A stretch of 64,000 bases of DNA, taken from Mucilaginibacter hurinus. Its GTDB lineage: Bacteria > Bacteroidota > Bacteroidia > Sphingobacteriales > Sphingobacteriaceae. The notes under the pieces are model-generated. The model was not told where the DNA came from, made no database searches, and saw only the letters and a list, made by a program, of their open reading frames with translations. A program made the translations under genes and the position numbers. Shown here piece by piece: positions 17,318 through 27,561 of the stretch. The stretch is taken from positions 1 to 64,000 of the forward strand of contig NZ_QGDC01000004.1 in the NCBI RefSeq assembly GCF_003324525.1. Direction: 5' to 3'. Numbering within the stretch: position 1 is the stretch's first letter; the number at the start of each line of letters is the position of its first letter.

Positions 17318-19492
17318 ATGCCGAGTGTACGTTTTCAAGCGCTTCAATCTGTTTTAAACAGAACTATACCCGAAGTAAAAATGCCATCGCCGAAAATTTC
17401 AGATTTTTATGGCGCCAACGTCTTTGATAAAAAGAAGATGAAGGAATATTTGTCAACTGAAGCTTATCAAAGTATTGTTAACTCTATTGACAACGGCGAG
17501 CCAATTCCGCGTGATATGGCCGACCAGGTTGCTTCTGCTATGCGCGCCTGGGCTATGAGTAAAGGCGCTACACATTACACCCACTGGTTTCAGCCATTAA
17601 CCGGCACCACTGCCGAAAAACATGATTCGTTTTTTGAGCCTACCGCTGACGGAGGTGCTATAGAGCGCTTTTCGGGCGATGCACTGGCCCAGCAGGAACC
17701 CGACGCCTCAAGCTTTCCCAGCGGTGGCATACGTAATACTTTTGAGGCACGCGGTTATACAGCGTGGGATCCATCGTCGCCGGCCTTTATTATGAGCCGT
17801 ACTTTATGCATACCTACAGTATACGTATCGTACACCGGCGAAGCATTAGATTATAAGGTGCCATTGTTAAAGGCACTAAATGCCTTAGATAAGGCAGCTG
17901 TTGAAGTATGTCATTACTTTGATAAAAGCGTTGAAAAGGTAAACGCATCATTAGGTATTGAGCAGGAATACTTTTTGGTTGACATTGCGCTTTTTAACGC
18001 GCGCCCTGATCTTTATTTAACCGGTCGCGCCCTATTTGGCCATATATCCGCTAAAAACCAGCAACTGGAAGACCATTACTTCGGCTCAATACCGGAGCGT
18101 GTATATGCTTTTATGCAAGATATGGAAACCGAGGCACTATTACTGGGCATACCATTAAAAACACGTCATAACGAGGTAGCCCCATCGCAATTTGAGTGCG
18201 CGCCCATCTATGAAGAGATAAACCTGGCCATTGATCACAATCAATTGTTAATGGATTTGATGGACCGCGTGGCAAAACGCCACAACTTTAAAGTACTGCT
18301 GCACGAAAAACCGTACGCCGGCATAAACGGATCAGGCAAGCATAATAACTGGAGCATGATTACCAACACAGGCCGCAACCTGTTATCACCTGGTAAAACC
18401 CCAAAAAACAACCTGATGTTCCTCACTTTTTTTGTGAACACAATAAAGGCAGTTTATGAGCATGCCGACCTTTTAAGAGCCTCTATCGCATCAGTGAATA
18501 ATGATCACCGCCTTGGCGCCAATGAGGCTCCACCGGCCATCATGTCGATATTTTTGGGCAGCCAGTTAAATGATGTGCTTGACGAGATAGAAACGTCCCG
18601 CCTGAGCAAAAAAATTAAAGAGGATAACACCCTGTGGCAGGGCATACCTAAAATACCCCAGATATTGCCTGACAATACCGACCGTAACCGCACCTCTCCT
18701 TTTGCCTTTACAGGTAACAAGTTTGAATTGCGTGCGGTAGGCTCATCAGCCAACTCGGCAAGCCCGATGACCATCCTTAATCTTATAGTAGCTGACCAGC
18801 TCCGGAAATTTAAAACGGACGTTGATAAATTGATGAAGAAAGGCGAAAAAAAGGATGTTGCGCTGATGCTCACTATTAAAAGGTACATTAAGGAATCAAA
18901 GAATATCCGTTTTGAAGGTAATGGTTACAGCGAAGAATGGGAAAAAGAAGCTGAGTCTCGCGGACTGTCAAATTTCAGGACCACCCCGCTGGCCCTTGAT
19001 GCGATGGTAGGCGAAAAAACCGAACAGGTATTTGCAGATACCGGGGTGTTTACCAAGCGGGAGGCGCATGCCCGTCATGACATATTGCTTGAAAGCTATT
19101 ATAAAAAGTTACAAATAGAAGCACGGGTGATGGGCGAACTGGCTACCAACGTAATCATTCCGGCAGCCATCAACTATCAAACCAAGCTTGTACAAAATGT
19201 AAAGGGCCTTAAAGAGCTAGGGCTTGATGCCAGTACGTATGAAGCTCAGGTTGATATCATCAACAAACTATCTGAACACATTAACTTTATCAGAAAAAAT
19301 GTGGAGGAGATGGTGCAGCAACGTAAAAACATCAATAAGGTAGATGATACCCGCCAAAAGGCTATTGATTATGATGAAAAAGTACGTTCATTCTTTCAGC
19401 CGATAAGGTACCATGTAGATAAGCTTGAACAGCTGGTTGACGACACCTTGTGGCCGCTGCCAAAATTCAGGGAACTCCTGTTCTTTAAGTAA
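17318..19492 (+). CDS. glnN: Glutamine synthetase type III
   Basis: This enzyme of 724 residues makes glutamine from glutamate, ammonium and ATP, the main ammonium-assimilation step. It is the GSIII type common in Bacteroidota, much longer than GSI. Diagnostic blocks are THWFQPLTGTTAEKHDSF, the Glu-rich metal site GIEQEYFLVD, RHNEVAPSQFECAP, the ATP region INGSGKHNNWS and NDHRLGANEAPPAI. The ATG at 17318 follows a good promoter. It is divergent from a porin and converges on clcA; a hairpin follows. No PII or ammonium-transporter gene is nearby. Confidence 0.95.
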   Translation: MPSVRFQALQSVLNRTIPEVKMPSPKISDFYGANVFDKKKMKEYLSTEAYQSIVNSIDNGEPIPRDMADQVASAMRAWAMSKGATHYTHWFQPLTGTTAEKHDSFFEPTADGGAIERFSGDALAQQEPDASSFPSGGIRNTFEARGYTAWDPSSPAFIMSRTLCIPTVYVSYTGEALDYKVPLLKALNALDKAAVEVCHYFDKSVEKVNASLGIEQEYFLVDIALFNARPDLYLTGRALFGHISAKNQQLEDHYFGSIPERVYAFMQDMETEALLLGIPLKTRHNEVAPSQFECAPIYEEINLAIDHNQLLMDLMDRVAKRHNFKVLLHEKPYAGINGSGKHNNWSMITNTGRNLLSPGKTPKNNLMFLTFFVNTIKAVYEHADLLRASIASVNNDHRLGANEAPPAIMSIFLGSQLNDVLDEIETSRLSKKIKEDNTLWQGIPKIPQILPDNTDRNRTSPFAFTGNKFELRAVGSSANSASPMTILNLIVADQLRKFKTDVDKLMKKGEKKDVALMLTIKRYIKESKNIRFEGNGYSEEWEKEAESRGLSNFRTTPLALDAMVGEKTEQVFADTGVFTKREAHARHDILLESYYKKLQIEARVMGELATNVIIPAAINYQTKLVQNVKGLKELGLDASTYEAQVDIINKLSEHINFIRKNVEEMVQQRKNINKVDDTRQKAIDYDEKVRSFFQPIRYHVDKLEQLVDDTLWPLPKFRELLFFK

Positions 19493-19513
19493 AAAAAGTA
19501 CTCTTGTTTCATT

Positions 19514-19557
19514 AGCACGAATGTCAGGGATTAAATTCCTTGGAATTCGTGCTTTTT
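19514..19557. terminator. Hairpin between convergent glnN and clcA
   Basis: The outer stem AGCACGAAT/ATTCGTGCT (19514-19522 with 19545-19553), a weaker inner stem and a following run of T on the plus strand are consistent with termination of glnN. It overlaps the very end of clcA. Confidence 0.6.
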
Positions 19558-21331
19558 AATGTGAAAACAGGTCGGCTTGTTTATGCTGGCTGATAAAAAC
19601 CTCGCGGTATTTTGCGAGTAATGCCGACTTTGATATAAAACCAACAAACCTGCCGTCTTTAACAACCGGTAGTTGCCATACGTCCAGCTGGTCAAAAATC
19701 CTCATCACACTATTTACCGACTGACCATAATCAATTATGGCCGGTGGCACGGTCATCAAATCAGCCACCGTAACATTTTCCATATCGTCTAAAAACAATT
19801 GCCTCCGTACTTCATCAACCAGTACAACTCCGTCCAACGCTCCCTCATCCAGCACAGCGAAAATATTAGATTGTGTTTCACTTAAAATTTTATAGAATTC
19901 CTTAACCGACCGATTTTTATTGACCGCAACATAACTGGTGTTTATCACGCTATCAATGGCAATTGCATCAAGCATATCATCGTCATGGTCCGGATGTATA
20001 TTGCGCTCATGTACAAGATCATGCCAATACATATTATGTGGTGTAAAATAACGCGACATGATGTAAGATATGGCCGACACAATCATCAATGGGATAAATA
20101 ACACATACCCCCCGGTAATTTCGGCTATCAGGAATATAGCTGTAAGCGGAGCATGTAAAACACCACTCAATGCGCCGGCCATGCCAACAGCAATGAAATT
20201 TCCGGTGCTTAAATGTACGAGCCCGGTTAAATTAATACCATAAGCTAAAAATAACCCTAAAAAAGCACCTGTAAACATGGTTGGCGCAAATGTGCCGCCG
20301 TTACCACCGGCGCCTATAGTGATGCCAGCGGCTACTATCTTCATAAACACCAGCAGGGCTATAAAGCCCAGCACGGCTACTGGATGATGTAACCACGGAT
20401 TTAATAGTGATTGCTGTGTTATTACCTGGATATTGCCATTGAGTATTTGCTGAAGGTAATAGTAACCCTCACCAAATAAAGGCGGGAAAAGCAATATAAT
20501 TATCCCAAGCAGCAGCCCGCCGGCAACGGCCCGCACGTAGCGGTTTTGTTTTACAAAAATACCCTTTTCCAATTTACCCGCCACGGTGCTGATATAAACA
20601 GAAGTACAACCGGCCAGTAAACCTAGTAATATATAAAATGGCAAAGCTTCCATAGCCCACCCTTCAGTAACCAAGTGGAATAGCTGTTTGGAGTATAATG
20701 CTTTTGATACTACCACCCCTGTGGCTGATGCTATAAGTAATGGTATAAAGGTTGGTATAGTTATTTCTCCTATCAATAGTTCAAGCGAGAATAATACACC
20801 CGCTATCGGGCTGTTAAATACAGCGGCTATACCAGCCGAGGTTCCGGCGGCAAGCAACAGTGTTTTTTCGTAAGATGAGAGTTTAAAAAACTTACCGGTG
20901 TTTGAACCTATGGCTGCGCCTGTGCAAACAATGGGCGCCTCCAGCCCCGATGAGCCGCCAAAACCCACCGTTAATGAACTGCTTATCAAATGCGAGTAAA
21001 CATTATTAACCTTGATGTTTGACCGGTTGCGTTTAATACTTACTAATATGTTTCCTATTCCCCGCTGTATCTTGTCGCGGTTAACAAGGTGTATATAAAC
21101 AACGGTCAATAAAATCCCAAGCGCGGGCAAAAACACATATATAAAATGATATGGCAGGTGTGATGAGATGTTGCGGCTGATATCTTCCATCAAATGCACC
21201 AAAAATTTTAGCGCTACAGCAGCCAGGCCCCCAATTAACCCTACCACCACGCTGCAGTAAATTAAAAAATTACGCTGACTATTTAATTTAAGCCGCCACC
21301 TGTTTATGTTATAAAATAGTTTTTTTAGCAT
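19556..21331 (-). CDS. clcA: ClC-family chloride channel/antiporter with CBS pair
   Basis: This protein of 591 residues has a ClC membrane core (~25-430) with about ten or more helices. The selectivity loops GGSSGLEAPIV (the gating Glu is kept) and GGNGGTFAPTMF are present. Two C-terminal CBS domains (~455-585) probably sense nucleotides. It moves chloride, often in exchange for protons. The ATG at 21329-21331 (MLKKLF) is chosen; the upstream in-frame alternative is a TTG. It is divergent from purM with a 71-bp gap. Confidence 0.9.
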   Translation of the reverse strand: MLKKLFYNINRWRLKLNSQRNFLIYCSVVVGLIGGLAAVALKFLVHLMEDISRNISSHLPYHFIYVFLPALGILLTVVYIHLVNRDKIQRGIGNILVSIKRNRSNIKVNNVYSHLISSSLTVGFGGSSGLEAPIVCTGAAIGSNTGKFFKLSSYEKTLLLAAGTSAGIAAVFNSPIAGVLFSLELLIGEITIPTFIPLLIASATGVVVSKALYSKQLFHLVTEGWAMEALPFYILLGLLAGCTSVYISTVAGKLEKGIFVKQNRYVRAVAGGLLLGIIILLFPPLFGEGYYYLQQILNGNIQVITQQSLLNPWLHHPVAVLGFIALLVFMKIVAAGITIGAGGNGGTFAPTMFTGAFLGLFLAYGINLTGLVHLSTGNFIAVGMAGALSGVLHAPLTAIFLIAEITGGYVLFIPLMIVSAISYIMSRYFTPHNMYWHDLVHERNIHPDHDDDMLDAIAIDSVINTSYVAVNKNRSVKEFYKILSETQSNIFAVLDEGALDGVVLVDEVRRQLFLDDMENVTVADLMTVPPAIIDYGQSVNSVMRIFDQLDVWQLPVVKDGRFVGFISKSALLAKYREVFISQHKQADLFSH

Positions 21332-21391
21332 ACAGGAACACCGCAAGCAGGCAATGTAATATTTTTAGAACTTTAAAAAGTTATTAAAAAG

Positions 21392-21399
21392 TATATTTG
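21392..21399 (+). promoter_or_regulatory. -7 promoter element of purM, probably leaderless
   Basis: TATATTTG is an exact TAnnTTTG match whose last base lies 4 bp before the A of the ATG at 21403. Transcription would start on the initiation codon itself. No TTG is found 17-23 bp upstream. Confidence 0.5.
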
Positions 21400-21402
21400 C
21401 CC

Positions 21403-22581
21403 ATGATTTCCTCGCAAAGATATGACCAGCGCGGCGTATCGGCCTCAAAGGACGACGTGCACAATGCAATAAAAAATATCGATAAAGGCATATTTCCAAA
21501 GGCTTTTTGCAAAATAATACCAGACATTATTAGCGGCGACGCTGAGTTTTGCAATATTATGCATGCAGATGGTGCCGGCACCAAATCATCATTGGCTTAT
21601 ACTTACTGGAAGGAAACCGGGGACATATCAGTTTGGCGCGGTATAGCGCAGGATGCGATTATCATGAACCTGGACGACCTGTTATGTGTGGGTGCTATAG
21701 ATAACATCCTGTTATCATCAACCATTGGCCGTAACAAGAATTTGATACCGGGCGAGGTGATTGCTGCTATTATAAATGGCACCGAAGAAATTTTAAGCGA
21801 GCTGCGTGACGCAGGTATAGGCATTTACTCAACAGGTGGTGAAACAGCCGACGTTGGCGACCTTGTGCGGACAATTATTGTTGACAGTACGGTTACGTGC
21901 CGCATGAAGCGCGACGACGTAATATCCAATCATCGTATTGCGCCGGGAAACGTTATAGTAGGGCTTGCCTCCTACGGACAGGCAAGTTATGAGCATGAGT
22001 ATAACGGCGGAATGGGTTCCAATGGCCTTACGTCCGCAAGGCACGACGTATTTAATAAAACCATTGCTGATAAATTTCCTGAAAGTTACGACGCAGCCAT
22101 TCCATACAACCTGATATTTTCAGGCTCAAAGAACCTTACGGACAAAATAGACATTGGCGGACAAGAAGTTACAGCCGGCAAATTGGTTTTATCGCCCACT
22201 CGTACTTATGCGCCTATTATTAAAACCATTTTGGACAACTATCGCCGGCAAATTAATGGCATGGTACATTGCAGCGGCGGCGCACAAACCAAGGTACTGC
22301 ACTTTGTTGATAACGTGCATGTTATTAAAGACAACCTCTTCCCTGTTCCCCCATTATTTAAACTGATACAAGAGGAATCAAAAACAAGCTGGCAGGAAAT
22401 GTACAAGGTATTTAATATGGGTCACCGTATGGAGCTGTACGTGCCCGAAGAAATTGCTGCCGATGTTATTGCCATATCAGAGCGTTTCAACGTAGAAGCC
22501 CGCATAATTGGCCGCGTAGAAGCCGGTGATAAAAAACAGGTGACGATAAAGTCGGAGTTTGGCGAATTTGTGTATAATTAA
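21403..22581 (+). CDS. purM: Phosphoribosylformylglycinamidine cyclo-ligase (AIR synthase)
   Basis: This protein of 392 residues catalyses the ATP-dependent closure of FGAM to AIR, the step after PurL. PurM/AIRS fold motifs are present: QRGVSASKDDVHNAI, the HADGAGTKSSLAY substrate loop, a D-D-L-L-C-V-G-A metal-binding block, TGGETADVGD and the C-terminal CSGGAQTKVL. The sequence is the longer form usual in Bacteroidota. The ATG at 21403 is preferred to a TTG two codons earlier, because that TTG is part of the -7 element. No terminator was recognised. Confidence 0.92.
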   Translation: MISSQRYDQRGVSASKDDVHNAIKNIDKGIFPKAFCKIIPDIISGDAEFCNIMHADGAGTKSSLAYTYWKETGDISVWRGIAQDAIIMNLDDLLCVGAIDNILLSSTIGRNKNLIPGEVIAAIINGTEEILSELRDAGIGIYSTGGETADVGDLVRTIIVDSTVTCRMKRDDVISNHRIAPGNVIVGLASYGQASYEHEYNGGMGSNGLTSARHDVFNKTIADKFPESYDAAIPYNLIFSGSKNLTDKIDIGGQEVTAGKLVLSPTRTYAPIIKTILDNYRRQINGMVHCSGGAQTKVLHFVDNVHVIKDNLFPVPPLFKLIQEESKTSWQEMYKVFNMGHRMELYVPEEIAADVIAISERFNVEARIIGRVEAGDKKQVTIKSEFGEFVYN

Positions 22582-22687
22582 TATACTTTCAAACTCTGTT
22601 TAACGGCTAACTTACAAACTAGCGAAAAACCAGTGAATGTAGGTTGCGAATGTTATAACTTTAGTGACACGCACCCACCTTGAGCTA

Positions 22688-25600
22688 CTAGTTAAATATA
22701 TACCTTATGCCTAACTGCCCCTGCCACCTGGAAGCAAGATCAGCAATATCATACCCTTTAGAATTGGTGCGACTATAATTGAACCCTTTGCTTGACGTTA
22801 CCGAAATTAGCGAAACAGCCTGACTGGCGGTAAAATAAGATCTGCCCCAGTTTTTGTTCAGCAGATTACCCACGTTGAACACATCCAGCGTAAGTTGGAG
22901 AGCATTCTTTTTGCCTTTAACCAGTGCACCGATATCTTGTGTAATACGTATATCTACATGGTGCTCCCACGGTGTAGTGGCTTCATTACGACCTGCATAT
23001 CGCCCTTTGTTTTTACTAAGATAAGGGTCTTCAGCAATAAATTTTTCAAGGCTGGCCCATTGCTGTTGTGCAGTTGCAATGATAGCTCCCGTTTTTGAAT
23101 TGACTATGTCCTGCAGGTTTATCTGACTGGAGTTTGCGGGCACAAATAACAAATCATTGTTAAACCGTCCGTCGCCATTTAAATCACCATTATATAAATA
23201 GGTGTATGGTGTACCTGAAAAACCTGCGTAAAACAGGGCTATACCTGTGGCAAATTGTTTACTGCGGCCATAGCTGATTTTATATCCGCCGCTTGCCATT
23301 ATGCGATGGCGTACTTCGTAAAAAGAGGTAGCTAACGGCAAATTGTTAGGGCCGTTTACGTTTTGCACATATTCCCAATTAGAAAGTGCTGTACTGCTTA
23401 TACCGGAGTTGATGTCTTCTGAACGGCCATAGGTGTAAGCAATGACGGCATTTAAACCTGAATCAAACGTTTTTTGCAATTGCGCCGTAACACTATAAGT
23501 ATATCCGCGATTAGTGTTTTCCAGATAAATAACATTTGTGTACGATGAATCAATTTTGTTTTTATTTGATATGTTATATAACGGGCGGGTGTCGGCGCCA
23601 TTACTGTAGGTTTGGTCAATGCTTGCGGCGGATGGTTTAAGATTTATATCGCGGTAACTTACGTTGTTGATAGTTTTTGAATATATACCCTCTATAGTAC
23701 CGATAATGCCGTACGGTAATTTGAAATCTGCGGCCAGGTTAAAGCGTGCTACCTGGGGCATCCTGAAGTTATTGTCAACCGCGTTTATTTCCGTAGTCGG
23801 TACAGCGCCTCCCACATTTTTTTGCTTGTTGATATCGGTCTCCAAACCGTTTCCGCCATTAATGTTGTTTCTTACATCTACTGTTCCTAACACCATGCCG
23901 TTGTTAATAAATTGGTTTGCCATCCATACAAACGGCACACGGCCTGTAAAAACACCTGCTCCGCCGCGTAGTTGTACGGCCCTGTCGCCCGTGATATTAT
24001 AATTGAAACCTACACGCGGCGACCATAAAACATCACCGCCCGGCAACCTGTCCGTACGGACACCGGGAAACGAACCCGTAACCCTGCTGTTAAATGCTGG
24101 CTTATCACTTATCAGCGGCACATCTGCACGTAAGCCCAACGTAAGCCTGAAGCCTTGGAAGGCGTCAAACTCATCTTGTACGTAGAAACCTAATTGCACC
24201 GCGTTAAACCTGGCCGAGGGCGTAGCAACGTTGGTTAAAGAATAAGTTGCCCTGGCGCGTTCAGGCTTATCAGCACAATAATCAGCCAGGCTGGCAAAGT
24301 CCCAACGACCGTTCAGGTTATTCACGAATACATTATCAAACCGGAAAAACTCATTATGTGTACCAATGGTAAACGTGTGCTTACCGGTAAAATATTTAAA
24401 GTTATTGGTTAGTTCAAAAATATCCTGGTTCACCACATTAGCAACCGAACTCCTGTCTGAACCTAAGAACACGCTATTTGACGACACGCCGTTAAGGTTT
24501 TTTATTTCTATTTGCGGAAAAAGTTCGCCGGCTGTTTGCCGCCTGTCCCGTATAACTGAGTAGCCAATGATGAGGTTATTGGAAAAAACATCTGAAAAAT
24601 TGCTACGTAATTCGGCCACCGTTACATTTTGGTTATTACGGATTGTGTACATGTTATTACCAAAAGAAAAATATGCACCCGAGCGATTTAACACCTCATC
24701 AAAGGCAGATACATAATTATGACGCAAAGCCAGCTGGTGCTTTTCTGTGATATTCCAATCCAGTTTGATAAAAACCTTATTATTTTGCCGCTGTAAGTTA
24801 ACCCCACCGTAACCACCCGCATCATAGCCATATTTTTTTAGCGTAAAATCTGTTATTTCCCTTGCGATTTCTTCAGACAAGGCTGCCCCTGCTTCTCCGG
24901 CATTGTACGCCACTGGCGCATCCCTGCGACCGAGCTCACCGTTAATGAAAAAAAAGAGCTTGTTTTTAACAACGGGCCCACCTACCCTAAAACCAAATTG
25001 GTTATCAGTAAAATTTGGATAACGGCTATTAGTTAGCGTACCGGCACCAACAAGCCGCTGGCTTTTTCCAAAAAAATAAGCCGAGCCATGTACCTCATTG
25101 TTACCAGAGCGTGTTATGGCGTTAACGCCACCGCCGGTAAAATTTCCGTATGACACATCGTAAGGGGCAAGTACTACCTGTATCTCTTGTATGGCGTCCA
25201 GCGAAATAGGCTGCGTGCCGGCAAGACCGCCGGGGGTACCGGTTTGCGAAAGGCCGAACACATCGTTATTTACAGCACCATCAACGGTGATATTATTAAA
25301 CCTGTTACTCGCCCCCATAAATGAGCTTCCGTTAGCCTGCGGCGTTAAGCGGGTAAAGTCTTGCAAAGAACGCGACAGTGTGGGCAAACCTTCCAGTTGC
25401 GCACGGCTGATACTGGTTGAGGGGCCGGTATGCCTGCTGTTCATAATTATATCCTTGCGGCCCGTAATATTAATCTGGTTCAGGTTTACATTGTTTTGCA
25501 CTAGCCTGGCGTCAAGCGGGTACAGTTCACCTAACTTTATACTAATATCTGTTACTACCAAGGGTGCGTAACCAATAAAAGAAACTTCAATAATATAAGG

Positions 25601-25819
25601 CCCGCCCACGCGCATGTTAGGTATAGTATATCTACCTGCTGCGTTTGCGGCGCTACTGTAAATTGTGCCGCTTGGCTGGTGCTTTGCTTTGATGGTTGCC
25701 CCGGCCAAAGCCCCCCCGCTGTCGTCACTGATGGTCCCGGTTAATGAGCTAGTTGTTACCTGTGCTGTAGCGTTAATTGCAAAAAAGAAACTGAGTATAA
25801 AAAGTAGCCTGTTCTTCAT
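22688..25819 (-). CDS. Oar-like TonB-dependent outer-membrane receptor
   Basis: This protein of 1043 residues has a signal peptide ending ATAQ, then a carboxypeptidase-regulatory-like domain (~25-110, GTISDDSGGALAGATIKA). A plug domain with NNITVDGAVNNDVFGL and EIQVVLAPYDVSYGNFTGGGVNAITRSG follows, and then a long beta-barrel ending in an aromatic-rich strand (RYIFN). This is the Oar subgroup of TonB-dependent receptors. No SusD-like partner is adjacent, so it is not a standard glycan-utilisation SusC. Related proteins transport peptides or siderophores or export protease substrates; the ligand is unknown here. Confidence 0.87.
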   Translation of the reverse strand: MKNRLLFILSFFFAINATAQVTTSSLTGTISDDSGGALAGATIKAKHQPSGTIYSSAANAAGRYTIPNMRVGGPYIIEVSFIGYAPLVVTDISIKLGELYPLDARLVQNNVNLNQINITGRKDIIMNSRHTGPSTSISRAQLEGLPTLSRSLQDFTRLTPQANGSSFMGASNRFNNITVDGAVNNDVFGLSQTGTPGGLAGTQPISLDAIQEIQVVLAPYDVSYGNFTGGGVNAITRSGNNEVHGSAYFFGKSQRLVGAGTLTNSRYPNFTDNQFGFRVGGPVVKNKLFFFINGELGRRDAPVAYNAGEAGAALSEEIAREITDFTLKKYGYDAGGYGGVNLQRQNNKVFIKLDWNITEKHQLALRHNYVSAFDEVLNRSGAYFSFGNNMYTIRNNQNVTVAELRSNFSDVFSNNLIIGYSVIRDRRQTAGELFPQIEIKNLNGVSSNSVFLGSDRSSVANVVNQDIFELTNNFKYFTGKHTFTIGTHNEFFRFDNVFVNNLNGRWDFASLADYCADKPERARATYSLTNVATPSARFNAVQLGFYVQDEFDAFQGFRLTLGLRADVPLISDKPAFNSRVTGSFPGVRTDRLPGGDVLWSPRVGFNYNITGDRAVQLRGGAGVFTGRVPFVWMANQFINNGMVLGTVDVRNNINGGNGLETDINKQKNVGGAVPTTEINAVDNNFRMPQVARFNLAADFKLPYGIIGTIEGIYSKTINNVSYRDINLKPSAASIDQTYSNGADTRPLYNISNKNKIDSSYTNVIYLENTNRGYTYSVTAQLQKTFDSGLNAVIAYTYGRSEDINSGISSTALSNWEYVQNVNGPNNLPLATSFYEVRHRIMASGGYKISYGRSKQFATGIALFYAGFSGTPYTYLYNGDLNGDGRFNNDLLFVPANSSQINLQDIVNSKTGAIIATAQQQWASLEKFIAEDPYLSKNKGRYAGRNEATTPWEHHVDIRITQDIGALVKGKKNALQLTLDVFNVGNLLNKNWGRSYFTASQAVSLISVTSSKGFNYSRTNSKGYDIADLASRWQGQLGIRYIFN

Positions 25820-26051
25820 AAAGCTGATGCTAGCTGCAACCCCCAGCTAACCCTGTATTAAATTAAAGTGATGCCTGGAAAATTAAAACATTTACCACAG
25901 GTAATAAGCATTGCGGCGTTAATTAAGGCTACCGTAAAAGTAATACTAATTGGCACATTAAACGCTGCTTAACTTAATTAAAACTATATAACACCTAATG
26001 TAATTACTTAAGCAAGCACCTAATCTATTTTACCATTTCAGCGTATTTACT

Positions 26052-26059
26052 TAGCTTTG
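26052..26059 (+). promoter_or_regulatory. -7 promoter element of lpdA
   Basis: TAGCTTTG is an exact TAnnTTTG match 31 bp upstream of the lpdA ATG. No TTG lies at the expected -33 distance. Confidence 0.5.
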
Positions 26060-26090
26060 GCACACATTATCAAAAAATCATCAATAAGAT

Positions 26091-27479
26091 ATGAATTACG
26101 ATGTAATTATTATAGGATCGGGCCCGGGTGGTTATGTAGCGGCTATACGCGCTTCGCAATTAGGCTTAAAGGTAGCCATTGTTGAAAAAGAAGCGTTGGG
26201 TGGCATATGCCTTAACTGGGGTTGTATACCAACCAAGGCTCTGCTTAAAAGCGCGCAGGTGTTTGAATACTTACAACACGCCGGCGATTACGGTATCAAA
26301 GTGGACGGCGGCGAAGCCGACTTTGCAGCAGTGGTAAAACGTAGTCGTAGCGTAGCAGATGGCATGAGCAAGGGCGTTCAGTTTTTGATGAAGAAAAACA
26401 AGATTGACGTTATTATGGGTTTTGGTAAGCTGAAAGGCAAAGGCAGCGTTGAAGTTAAAGATGCCGACGGCAAAACCAATACATACACAGCCAAACACAT
26501 TATATTAGCTACAGGGGGCCGCTCGCGCGAGTTACCAAGCCTTAAACAGGATGGCAAAAAGATAATAGGATATCGCCAGGCAATGTCATTGCCAACACAG
26601 CCAAAGTCAATGGTTGTGGTTGGTTCGGGCGCTATTGGCATTGAGTTCGCCTATTTTTATAACGCCCTGGGTACCAAGGTAACGGTAGTAGAATTTTTAC
26701 CAGTTGTTGTGCCTCTGGAAGATGAAGAGGTATCAAAGCAGTTGGAACGCAGCCTTAAAAAACAAGGTATCGATATTATGCTGAACTCGACCGTTGAGTC
26801 TGTTGATGCATCAGGCGATCTCTGCAAGGTGAACATTAAAACCGAAAAAGGCAACCAGGTTGTTGAAGCTGAAATAGTATTGTCTGCCGTAGGTATTGCC
26901 ACAAACCTTGAAGGTATAGGTTTGGAAGAAGCAGGTGTAAAAACCGATAAAGGCAAAGTACTGGTTGACGACTTTTACAAAACAAATGTTGAAGGCGTTT
27001 ATGCTATTGGCGATATTGTTAAAGGACAGGCTTTAGCACATGTGGCATCAGCAGAAGGTATTATATGTGTTGAAAAGATTGCAGGCCATCACCCTGAGCC
27101 GCTTAATTATAATAATATACCGGGCTGTACTTATTGCACACCTGAAGTAGCTTCAGTAGGTTACACCGAAAAAGCAGCCAAAGACGCTGGTTACGAAATC
27201 AAAGTTGGTAAGTTCCCTTTCTCGGCGTCGGGCAAAGCAAGTGCCGCAGGTGCTAAAGACGGATTTGTAAAACTGGTATTTGATGCCAAATACGGTGAGA
27301 TACTAGGCGCCCACATGATAGGTTATAACGTTACCGAAATGATAGCCGAAATTGTGGTAGCACGCAAACTGGAGGCTACAGGGCACGAGCTGATTAAATC
27401 AGTACACCCCCATCCAACCATCAGCGAGGCTATTATGGAAGCCGCTGCTGCAGCTTATGGCGAGGTGATACACATATAA
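26091..27479 (+). CDS. lpdA: Dihydrolipoyl dehydrogenase
   Basis: This flavoprotein of 462 residues is the E3 component that reoxidises dihydrolipoamide in 2-oxoacid dehydrogenase and glycine cleavage complexes. It has an FAD loop GSGPGGYVAA at the N-terminus, the redox disulfide Cys40/Cys45 (GGICLNWGCIP), an NAD loop VVGSGAIGIEFAYF at about 180, and the dimer-interface base His441-Glu446 (HPHPTISE). All are intact. The E1 and E2 genes are not in this window, so which complex it serves cannot be told. Confidence 0.96.
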   Translation: MNYDVIIIGSGPGGYVAAIRASQLGLKVAIVEKEALGGICLNWGCIPTKALLKSAQVFEYLQHAGDYGIKVDGGEADFAAVVKRSRSVADGMSKGVQFLMKKNKIDVIMGFGKLKGKGSVEVKDADGKTNTYTAKHIILATGGRSRELPSLKQDGKKIIGYRQAMSLPTQPKSMVVVGSGAIGIEFAYFYNALGTKVTVVEFLPVVVPLEDEEVSKQLERSLKKQGIDIMLNSTVESVDASGDLCKVNIKTEKGNQVVEAEIVLSAVGIATNLEGIGLEEAGVKTDKGKVLVDDFYKTNVEGVYAIGDIVKGQALAHVASAEGIICVEKIAGHHPEPLNYNNIPGCTYCTPEVASVGYTEKAAKDAGYEIKVGKFPFSASGKASAAGAKDGFVKLVFDAKYGEILGAHMIGYNVTEMIAEIVVARKLEATGHELIKSVHPHPTISEAIMEAAAAAYGEVIHI

Positions 27480-27510
27480 GCAAACTATTTGTATTAAATA
27501 GAGTTTTTTT

Positions 27511-27542
27511 AATAGCCTTCACTTAGCAAGGCTATTTTTTTT
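27511..27542 (+). terminator. Terminator of lpdA
   Basis: A nine-bp perfect stem, AATAGCCTT/AAGGCTATT (27511-27519 with 27528-27536), is followed by a run of eight T. Confidence 0.88.
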
Positions 27543-27561
27543 ACCATTTAATACAATTTTT

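Noticed and set aside
21397..21402. TTG as an upstream start of purM
   Set aside because: The TTG is the end of the TATATTTG promoter element; the ATG two codons later fits the family N-terminus.
22688..25819. SusC-type glycan transporter
   Set aside because: The receptor has the Oar-type layout and no SusD-like gene is adjacent.
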